Source: Glandiceps talaboti
Taxonomy: Eukaryota > Hemichordata > Enteropneusta > Spengelidae
Assembly: GCF_964340395.1 (NCBI RefSeq)
Contig: NC_135557.1
Span: 13,880,161-13,930,160 of the forward strand
Direction of reading: 5' to 3'
Length of the DNA: 50,000 bases
Under the pieces are notes generated by a model. That model was not told where the DNA came from and did not search any database. It saw nothing but the letters and a program-made list of their open reading frames with translations. Shown here piece by piece: positions 36,801 to 48,700 of the stretch (the stretch's first letter is position 1; every line of letters starts with the position of its first letter). The position numbers and the translations under genes are program-made.

Positions 36801-39561
36801 AGACTGTGTGTACCCCAGTACAGGCTATAAAAGAGAATAAATTGGTGACTTGATAATGTATGACTGTACGTTCCCCTGTACACACTGCACATGCTTGGTG
36901 CAAACTACAGACAGTGCAATGGGATGCAATGGTGATTAGATAATGTATGACTGTACGTACCCCCTGTACACACTGCACACGCTTGGTACAAACTACAGAC
37001 AGTGCAATGGGATGCATTGGTGATTAGATAATGTACATGTACGACTGTACGTACCCCTGTACGCACTGCACACGCTTGGTGCAAACTACAGACATTGCAA
37101 TGGGAGGCATTAGTGATTAGACAATGTATGACTGTACGTACCCCTGTACACACTGCACACGCTTGGTACAAACTGCAGACAGTGCAATGGGATGCATTGG
37201 TGATTAGATAATCCGCTGTATCTTTATCACAGTTTGCTGCATCACCATTGGTGTCAGTACGTAGAATGCATCTTTGACTGGTTGGGCACCAACCACAAGA
37301 CGCATCTGTCATACAGGCAAGGCAGTTGGAGTACTGGGTACAACTACCAGAGTAATATGGACGTAGGTATGGTGAAGTTATCGCCTGTCAAGATACAAAA
37401 TACAATTGTTATTTATAACACAATTGACATCAATGTATACTGACAGAATCCCATGATGCATGAGTGTAAGTGTGACGTACTTGGGGTATTAGTGCTCTCT
37501 GTGGATCTACACTCAAGGAAGTGTAACAAAAAGCACTACGAGTGCAAATACATCCCTACATCTGTACCAACACTGGCACTCGCGCATCATGGGGTTCTGT
37601 TGTATTTGACAGTTTTATGCAAAAGAGCCAATTTTTGACAAATGATCATTTTCGCATGTTACATATCATTTGCATACATATATAAAATTATATCTTTTCA
37701 TTATTGCACTGCAGTGTTAAAACCACTAGACTGCATGTGCACCGGTACAATTAATCTCTACTCTAGTACATAATAATTTACATTCTTAAGTCTTGGAAAT
37801 TTATTTGAATTAAACGTTATTGTACCTGATGTGTGTCAGTCTGCCTTTTGAGATCAACATTCCAATTCAACATCATTTCAGAGCTGATGGTTTGATCAGA
37901 GGCTGTCTTCTTGGCTTCAAACTCTACATAATACGACACACCCTTGGATGTATCCGGGAACAGTGGCGTGACTTTATCAGGTCTCTCAGCTTCAGTGAAA
38001 CGTTCATTGTTTACGGTATCATACGCTACTTGTTCCTGCAAGAAAGAAGCATACAATTACTGTACTACTGGACCTGTTACTGCTTCACTGACCAACCCAT
38101 AAAACATCATGTACATCTCACAGGGCTCGAAATTAACTATTTTCTTTGGTAGTCCCAGTGGGCTACCACTATCAGAAATTGGTAGCTCAAGGATGGTGAC
38201 CAGCAGTCCCATATTCCTGAACTGAAACCAGAGTTCCTCTATTAGGAATATGTGTGTTATTAAATATACTTTCATGTCCGTAAATCTTTTTCATAAAAAA
38301 TTTAATCAAAAAAAAATTTTAAATTTTAAATTTAATTTTAAATTAAAATTTTTGTTTTTAATTTTTTAATTTTAAATTTTTGTAAATGTTATCATTGCAT
38401 AATCAATGATACATTGTAGCATGAGTGGGCTACCAGCTGCAAATTATGGTAGCCCCATGACAAGAATTGGTAGTCTGTAGACACTGGACTACTGTTAATT
38501 TCGAGCCCTGGATGAGCAGCATTTTTAGACAAAGGTTGCAAGGGTTGAAAACTAGAAAACAACCATCCCCCTTGAGTACAAGCAGGGTCTGCAAAATGTC
38601 TGTGTATTTCTGTACTTCTGGAGTTTTGACAACTAAGGCATCTGAGAAATAAGGCTCCGCAGACTGCAAACAGTAAATAGCTAATACAGCGCCCTCACTC
38701 AAAGTGGGGGTATCACCACCTCATAGTACTGGTTCATAAGAGGGACAAACCTTGGTATTCTGTAGAAGTGTAAATCAGGGATGTTTTTCGTATTGTTCAG
38801 ACATCGAGGAAAGCAGCAGTGTTCTTTGATTAACCGAGTAACCTATACCATGTATACCCCCAAGGTACACACAAACTGAATAACCTATACTATGTATACC
38901 CCCAAGGTACACATGTCACAGACAGGAAGAAGAGCGCCACCATGGCAAATTTTGGGAAGGCCTATTCAGTTTATTTCCCATAATACCTCACATCAAGCTT
39001 CTTCTAACCTAAACTTGTCATTTTTCACTAGCAAAGTTGCATGATGCAAGATTAGTGAAAATGATATTTTTGGGGTCTCTAGAGCGACAAAAATGAAATC
39101 TGTCTTTCAAAACAAAAGTTACCTTATTTTCTTCTGTGTCATCAGTGCTCAACCAAAGAGTAGCAATTGACTGGGACCACATCCACATCTTAATTTCTTC
39201 ATGATCAGATGATGGCGTAGCTTCCATTGGTAAAATGAACCCCTTGTATACAACAATGTTATGTCCACCTAGTTTGATTTCGCTGCCAGGTATTGCTTTA
39301 AATCTTACAATGTTGTTTGTTGTTGGCACAATAGACACCTGTAAGATATCACAAGAATATGTCATTGACTTTTATCCATATGAGCACACTGAAACTGAAT
39401 GTGTCTTGGTAGTTATTTTTGTGTCAAACAATTGCATTTATTTAGTATTCTATATAAACCAATTATTATTCTCATTCTGCCTCCCTCCCTCCCTCTCTGT
39501 CCCGCTGTCTGTCATTCTCTCCTTCTCTCTCCCTCCCTCCCTCCCTGTCTCTCACTTTCCC

Positions 39562-39652
<91 letters not shown>

Positions 39653-42600
39653 CCTCCCTCCCTCCCTCCCTCCCTCCCTCCCTCTCTCCCTCCCTCCCTC
39701 CCTCTCCCTCTCTCCCTCCCTCCCTCCCTCCCTCCCTCTACACACCTCATCAGGTTGGCTCAAATCCTGTGGTTCCCTGTATTTAATCCACGTTATTCCA
39801 GCTGTAACATCTTGTGTTCGGCATTTGTAGAATTCTTTGATCAAAGTACCATTATTTCCCCACCATCCAGGACTACTGTTTTCACCACACTGACCTTCTA
39901 CATCTACAATAGATTACATAAAAGATATTGGTAAGTAAGTCATTATAATAGGGAACTAGCAATCCAGATTGAGCATGCTCAGATGCAAAGGACTATGGGA
40001 TTACCTGTGGTTATTGTAATACGTAATCTGGAGCTACCAATAAAATAAACCTCCCACAATGGTCACGGTAACTATGAATTTATCATTTGTGGTTGCAAAC
40101 AATGAATCAACATTTCTATAGTAACACTTACCATCTCTATGGCAACACTTACCATTTCTAAGGTAACACTTATCATTTCTATAGCAACACTTACCATTTC
40201 TAGCGTAACACTTTGCATCTTGTACACACCACCCACACTGTTCATTTAACATAACCCCAGTAGTTGTAGTAACACCACTGCCCCATATCAGACATGCCTT
40301 ACAGTCAGATAACACACTGCATACACCTGGACATTCAGTTCTCTGGAATGTGCCTGTACAAGACTGTAAAGAGAAATACAAGGAAGTGAAGTTTTAGATA
40401 CGGTAACAAAACCCAATGATGCTTGAGTGTCCGTGTGGTGCTTGAGTGTGTGTGTGTGGTGCTTCAGTGTGTGTGAGGTGTTGGAGTTGTTCTCTGTGGC
40501 CATAAAGTGGAGCAGAAAACACTAAAAATACAAGTCAATGTGCTGAGTACCCACACACTGGTACTCCTATATATGTGTTAAACATACACATGATGTATAC
40601 CCATGTTTCCACAAAACATTAAATTTGGTTTTAAAAAAATATCATGTTCATATGATTTGGAGAGTGTTGTAAATTAATTCATATTGTTGAATTAAGAAAT
40701 TATAGGGTGGAATTCAAAACTGATATACTAATTAGAGGATGAAAGCCATTACTCTATAACTAGGGAATAAACCTGAGAATTAAAGAATTGAACCTACTCC
40801 TCTACAAATGTCTAAAGAGGTCCCTGTAGATTATAGAATGGAACCCACTATGGGTACAACCCTGTGAACTATAGTGTGGGGGACCCATTACTCTATGAAG
40901 GCCTGGGTACAACCCTGAACATTACAAGGTGGAACCCACTACTCTATAATGGTCTCGGGAGAAAAGTACATACAAAATGAGAAACATTATAAATGTAGCA
41001 CAAGAGTTTTCTTCATTCATTACTTACGTCAGCATCACTGTAATGTAAACAGTTCTGTGAACCTTGTGAACACCAGCCACACTCTGGATCTAATCGACAA
41101 GAATTTTCACTGTAAAAGAAGATAAAAACATTGTCATCTTGTGATGCTTGCCAGTAAAGTCAGCCAGGCTGTAGCACTTTTCCTAACACGTGTAATGTTA
41201 TATGCTTTCTATCATGATGCCTTCCCATAATGTAACGCCTACAGTGTGACACCTTTCACTAATGTAATACCTTCCAAACTGTGAGACCATGCTACAACCT
41301 GCAGAAAAATACCGGCGCATTTGCTATGACTAAATAAGTTAAGACAACAATATAACTACTGTAAAAACAACAGGGTGTCTTTGATATCAGAACATATTTT
41401 TTTATCATGGTCTAAGCTTTGGTGTAGTTTCACATGACACTTTTATAAGTTTTTTGTACTTCTGTGGAATTTATAAATAAGAGTAAAAGTCCTGCTTAAT
41501 CATTATAAGTAGCATTTTATCAGTAAATAGAGTCACGACATTCCAGCTCTGGTAGGGTTTATACTTTGATAAGTTATCGACACTAAGTAGGTACACTGTA
41601 TGTCTTTGCATGAAACTTGTCTCATTCATACTTATCACGCACAACCAAACGCATCAGTGTTTGTTTTTGTGGGTTGTACATGTAAGCAAATGCAACCAGT
41701 ATTTTCTTGGTGGGTTTATAAGTAAGCAAATGCACCAGTGTTTATTCATGGGTTGTATATGTACACAAAATGCACCAGTGTTTTTTCGTGGGTTGTATAT
41801 GTACACAAAATGCACCAGTGTTTATTCATGGGTTGTATATGTCAGCAAATACACCAGTGTTTTTTCATGGGTTGTATATGCACACAAATGCACCAGTGTT
41901 TTTTGTGGGTTGTATATGCACACAAATGCACCAGTGTTTTTTCGTGGGTTGTATATGCACACAAAATGCACCAGTGTTTTTTTCATGGGTTGTATATGTA
42001 CACAAAATGCACCAGTGTTTATTCATGGGTTGTATATGTACACAAAATGCACCAGTGTTTATTCATGGGTTGTATATGTACACAAAATGCACCAGTGTTT
42101 ATTCATGGGTTGTATATGTACACAAAATGCACCAGTGTTTATTCATGGGTTGTATATGTACACAAAATGCACCAGTGTTTATTCATGGGTTGTATATGCA
42201 CACAAATGCACCAGTGTTTTTTGTGGGTTGTATATGCACACAAATGCACCAGTGTTTTTTGTGGGTTGTATATGCACACAAATGCACCAGTGTTTTTTCG
42301 TGGAAAAAGTGTACAATAGCAAATATTCTGTAATTCTATATAAATTTGATACCTTATATGTATAAAGCATTGTGATGTTGTCTCACTGAACTTTGATATG
42401 TTAGAATTAACAGCAATGGGGAGTGGTACTTTGTAGGCAATCAGGTCAATCCTCGCGACACCATTATATCCTCCCGATATCAACAACGTACTGCCGTCAC
42501 GTACTGCCGTAGCGTGTCCAAATCTCCCACGACCAGGATCATGGTGTACCTGACCTAATTTAAAAATAAATAACAAAACATATTAGGACCTATCAACAAG

Positions 42601-45600
42601 TCTTCATTGATGACATAATCCCCCCCCCCCCCCCCCCCCAACATTTCAATATACTAATTCATAATCTGAATTTTGTGACAAATATAGTGTCTATTCAGGT
42701 AAACTATTGTAAAGGTCATGTTTATATTGAACTGCAGTATCTGACATTTGTGACAGGTTTGGTTGAAATCTGTATGTGTCACAATGTTCAACACTGAGGG
42801 CGCTATTCTTGGGGGCTAAGCATACTGCTCACATACTGAACTAATTATACTGGTCGAATGTGAGGTACATTGCCAAGAATGAGAGCCAAGTGTAATCCCA
42901 GGCAATTCAAGCTCTTATGCCACATATTTAAAAGTCAAGTTCAACAGGTACTTGTTAATTTCAAATAATATACTTTTACAAACATTAATCTATGGCTTTA
43001 TCAGCATGATTTGTGTGACCTAACCAATAGCGGAAGGCATAAAAAATCTGAACACTATTTTCCCAGACTCCCTCTGGCTGGCAGTAGCAATATGTGAGAA
43101 CCCCTAACAAAGGGAGTCTGGGTAACTAAGACTACTCTCAACTCTATCATAAGTATATGTTTTGATTGCTTACCTGTGAAATCGTTTGTAACATCTGCCT
43201 TATCAACCCATTTATGGCATCCCAGGTGATAGTAGTATATATCATCATCATAACATTTCTCATTGGTTTGGTGTGCATGCGTATTGCCACCTGGTGAAAA
43301 TAAAGTCAAAATATCCTATTGGTTGAATGACCTACTTACTGCCTGTTGTGAAAAAAATCATAATGTATCATTGAGCAAATGAATATGTGTTATCACCTGG
43401 TGTGAAAACTCAAGACATCTTATTGGCTGAATGACGTGTTATCACCTGGTGTGAAAAATCAAGACATGCTATTGGCTGAATGACTGTGTTATCACATGGT
43501 GTGAAAACTCAAAACATCTTATTGGCTGAATGACGTGTTATCACCTGGTGTGAAAAATCAAGACATCTTATTGACTGAATGACGTGTTATCACCTGGTGT
43601 GAAAAATCAAGACTTCCTATTGGCTGAATGACTGTGTTATCACCTGGTGTGAAAAATCAAGATTCTATTGGCTGAATGATGTGTTATCACCTGGTGTGAA
43701 AAATCAAGACATCTCATTGGCTGAATGACGTGTTATCACCTGGTGTGAAAAATCAAGACTTCCTATTGGCTGAATGACTGTGTTATCACCTGGTGTGAAA
43801 AATCAAGACTTCCTATTGGTTGAATGACTGTGTTATCACCTGGTGTGAAAAATCAAGACTTCCTATTGGCTGAATGACTGTGTTATCACCTGGTGTAAAT
43901 ACTATTAAGCTAGCTCACTGACATTGACAAGCCCCATACTACAAAACACTATAGGATAATACATTTATCAGAGTAACTTACCACAGACCAGTATATAGTT
44001 ACCAGAATAACTTACCATAGACCACCATATAGTTATCAGAGAGTAACTTACCATAGACTACCATATAGTTATCAGAGAGTAACTTACCATAGACTACCAT
44101 ATAGTTATCAGAGAGTAACTTACCATAGACCACCATATAGTTATCAGAGAGTAACTTACCATAGACCACCATATAGTTACCAGAGAGTAACTTACCATAG
44201 ACCACCATATAGTTGCCCATAATGTTGGCAGAATGTAATGCTCTATCACTGGGTACATCATCATCATCCTTCGCTGTATACTCCCACATTGCCCAGTACA
44301 AATAGTCAACATGAAATGCCATCAAATGATCAGATCTCGCACTGTTTCTGTTGATTACATTAAACACAAAAAAACATAATGTCAGTACAAGAGGGTGTGA
44401 TCTTAGAACAGTGGCCTGACAGTTCCATAAACTTGTTTTGTACTGTTTTGGATCTTCCAATATTTACACTATATTGATCACAGAGTGACTAGATTTGCAG
44501 AGGAACTGTTTTCACCCACTTGTGTAATGTACAACATTGAAAGACAATTATTTTAAGTTTGTATCGATCTTAGTAAACCTAAACCTTGCTTACCAGAGTC
44601 GTACACATCATCTGGAAGCAATGACAACACTTCTACACTAATTCTACGAAAATAAAAAGGATCTTGTTTAAATTACCATTCATTAGAAATTTGTGTTCCT
44701 TACCTTGCAAATTGTGGTTTGTATCCACCATATACTACCAAACTCCGGGATTCCGGATGGTAGACCATGGAATGTCCAGTAACAGCTAACCCTGATATCA
44801 TTCCACCTCGATATTCCACCTTTTCCCAATCAGTATCCGGTAAATGTAAATTATATCTGTACATTTTAGATGTAAAATGAGCACTTGACGAATGACCTGA
44901 AATATCAAACAATAAAGTCATTGTTAACTAATAATTCAATTACTATGCTACTTAATGATTCGTTTAGAATTAGTCACATGTTAATCACATGACAATTTGT
45001 TATTTTTTTATTGGCTTAGCGCTTGAAATTATGCAAATAGAAATGCAGATGAAGGAAAACATCTTTCAACTTACCTCCAAATATATACAGGTATTGGTCA
45101 TCGACAAGACAAGCAGTATGATCACCTAAACCAGGTGGATGGAAAAGGCTACTCTCAGCCAATCGTATCCAGTGTAAGGTTGTGGTATTAAATAACCAAA
45201 GATGATTGGATAAGGTATTATCTTCCAGTACACCACCAAATACAACAAGTGAATCCTGATAACCAACCATTGTATGACTATACCTGCCACTCTGTTGAAA
45301 TATTCAATAAAAAAAAATATTTGATTTTGGATTTTTAAGTATTAAGACAACTCTGCTATATTTACCTACTTGAAAGAACAATGTGAAACAGCATCATTCA
45401 AGTCCATGTTTATAACTCAATGAATTACAAAATGCTAAAAACAGTGTACAATAACAAATATTTTTAGTAAATATTTACACAATTTTTGGCAATTTTGGAA
45501 ATAGTATCATTCAAGTCATGATTATAACTCAATATATTATAAAACCCTAAAAACAGTGTAAAATGTTTGTGATTGTACATACAATAACAAATATTTTACA

Positions 45601-45733
45601 TCATTTTTTTTATTTTTTGCAAATGTTATAGTTACAATTTAGATTTAGTATATATAATACCAGAAATTAGGAAGACTTAAACCATAATTCAGAGTTTCCC
45701 ACTTCTGCAGTCATCAAATGGCTAGATTGAACT

Positions 45734-45765
<32 letters not shown>

Positions 45766-48700
45766 TGTATGTATGTATGTATGTATGTATGTATGGATGT
45801 ATGTATGTATGTATGTATGTATGTATGTATGTATGTATGTATGTATGTGTGTGTGTGTGTGTGTGGGGGGGGGGTGTGGGTGTGTGTGTGTGTGTGGGTG
45901 GGTGGGTGTGTGCGTGCATACATGCGTGCGTGCGTGCATGCAATGCATGCATGCATGCATGTATGTACATGTATCAATGTATGTATGCATGCACACACAC
46001 ACGCATATATACATATATATTGGCTATATCCTGATATCTCCATTGTGGATACCACCACACCTTGGTTTAACAACATGACATGTAATTTGATATAAATTGT
46101 TGGCCATGCGTAACTAAAGTTATACAGACAGACAGACACTTACAGGTTTATCAGTGCTTAATGGAGTTACAGAGATCCATTGGTTGGATTCAAAATCAAA
46201 GTACATCAAATCATCTAGTACAGAATGTACTGTAAAACCTGTAGGAGTAAACATACCACAAACAAATTAATAACATGTCATATTGGGTTAATGGTCAAAG
46301 GTCAAAATCAAAGTACAAAAAAAGTAAATTCAGCATACCTAACGTATGCAAATTTAAGCTAGCAAAATGCATTGTGGGTGTAAACGAACTGATTACATGT
46401 AAATTGATTGTCCCAAAGTATGGCGTTTTTTATTAAAATTGAAAATTTTCTCGTAAGATTTTGGTATTTCTTGTCGTCAAGGGCAAGTCAGCCAATTGGA
46501 ACACACCACTACAATTACTGCTGGACCAAGGTGGCCTCAAAGAGCCACAGTGAAATATTTATCTTAGTGTTCATTCTATTAACAGAAGTGATCTTTGACC
46601 TGTGACCTTGCTTCAAGTGTCGGGTCAATTCCCAAACTTAAAGTGGTTGTATCAAACAGAGCTGGTGAATGGCAACATGGCTGTAACTGATCTTTCAACT
46701 GTAACCAAATAGGGAACTTGCAATCCGGACTGAGCATGCTCAGACACAAAGGACTATGGGATTATCTGTGGTTATCGTATAATACCTAATCAGGAGCTAC
46801 TGATAAAATAAACCTCCCACAATGGTCAGAGTAACTATGAATTGATTATCTGTGGTTACAAACAATGTAACAATATTGTTTACAATACTAATTGATTAGC
46901 ATTTATTATCCCAATTCCCATGATGCAACATTCAACATGGCGGGCTTGCAAGTTCCCTATTCCAATGCATGTCAGGGACTTTACTACAAGCAAGTAAAAG
47001 TTTGAAGCTGAAGACATCGACCCTTCAGCCAAAAAAATCCAAATGTTACTATCCTTAGGCCTAATAAAAAAATTGTTTGGTTCCGGTTACCTAACACCAT
47101 CTAGTTTTTCACTGCCGACCCTAAACGTATTCGAGAAAAAATAATTTTAAAAAAAATCACAAAAATTGGGAAAAAAAATATAAAAAATATAAAATAAAAA
47201 ATCTACCTACTCCACTTATTCTAAAATTGAGCATAATCGGAACTGCACAATTTTTTTTAAGCCTAATGCTAATTTGAGAACCATTGCCTTACCTGCAAAC
47301 ACCCAGAATCTATTAGATGGTTGTAAATAAACAGCAGCATGGGCAGTCCTAGCAGTGAAATCAAAACCACTAGACAATAGATGCATACTATCTGCACCAA
47401 TATTATCCCATGTTGACAGTGTACAGCTCTCACCAATGTAGCCATTCTCGCATTGACATCGCCTCGGACTCAAAAACTACATGGGGGAACAAATTAAGTT
47501 ATTAGCTATTTACAACTTTCTGTATATCAGTCCTCACTTATATAGTATATTAGACACTGATACACACACTACAATAGAATAAACTTATATATGCACAAAA
47601 AGTAAACAAAGGTTGTTTGTTTACAAATCAACAGTTTCAGTGTATCAGCCCTGACTGATGTAATCATTCAGCCATTGCAATGGATAGAGACATTATGCAG
47701 ATACAACAAACACATAGAGTCCAGTCGGTCGGTCAGTCAGTCAGTCAGTCAGTCAGTCAGTCAGTCAGTCAGTCAGTCAATCAGTTGGTTAGTTAGTCAG
47801 TCAGTCAGTCACTCAGTCAGTCAGTCAGTCAGTCAGAAAGTGAAGTAAGTCAGTCAGTCAGTCAGAAAGTCAGTCTCTCAGTCACTCAGTCAGTCACTCA
47901 GTCAGCCAGTCAGCCAGTCAGCCAGTCAGCCAGCCAGTCAGTAAGTCAGTCAGCCAGCCAGCCAGTCAGCCAGACAGTCAGCCAGTCAGCGAGCCAGTCA
48001 GTCAGTCAGTCAGTCAGTCAGTCAGTTAATACTAATCACAGTTTAACTTTTAAGTTAGTACTTACATTATTACACCTTCCATGGTTTTCATCCATGCCAC
48101 AACTATCAGGACAACTTTGAAATTGACAAGCATCTCCCTTCCAGTTTGAATTACATAGGCACTCATAGTCAATACAACTTCCCTCACCAGAACACCCATA
48201 TGTACAATTTTCTATTTCAAATGTTGCTTCTACTCCAGCTCGAGCATAATTGGTATCACTATATAAATATATTATCATCTGAAAGATAAACAATGGAATC
48301 ATATGAAAAAGGATACATGTACTTTGTTTGCAAATCATGCCAGCAGGTCTTCTGAATGAAGAGCGCCCTCTGGTGTTAATTATAAAAAAATGCTGACACA
48401 ATAATATAGTATTGTTCTTTACACAACCAGTGTTCGCCAAATTTTAGGAAAGACAAAGTACAATGTAAAAACTGTCCTTGCCATCTAGGTCACAATATTT
48501 GGCAGGTTTCTACCGTGCTCCAAAGGAGTTCTACCATCCTTGAGATTTAGTAATCCTTGAATGACAAAATCATAATAATACATTCACATGAAGAGAAATG
48601 GCTGATCCTCAATGTACATGTGTGTATGTGTTAAAATAAACATGTCAGAGTTTGTTCCAATGTTGAAGACATGCATATTATATACTGATCACTATGCAAA

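Noticed and set aside
39235-39844. Pro/Ser/Leu-rich and Arg/Glu/Gly-rich ORFs
   Set aside because: Translations of the (CT)n/(CCCT)n microsatellite.
41610-42365. 251-codon ORF with CTQNAPVF and [11 protein letters not shown] repeats
   Set aside because: Three + frames are open together over a 40-bp minisatellite inside a MEGF8 intron, so the openness comes from the repeat.
44594-44643. Apparent 50-nt MEGF8 exon with good AG and GTAAG borders
   Set aside because: Including it breaks the frame into exon 44196-44347; skipping it restores the family sequence [10 protein letters not shown].
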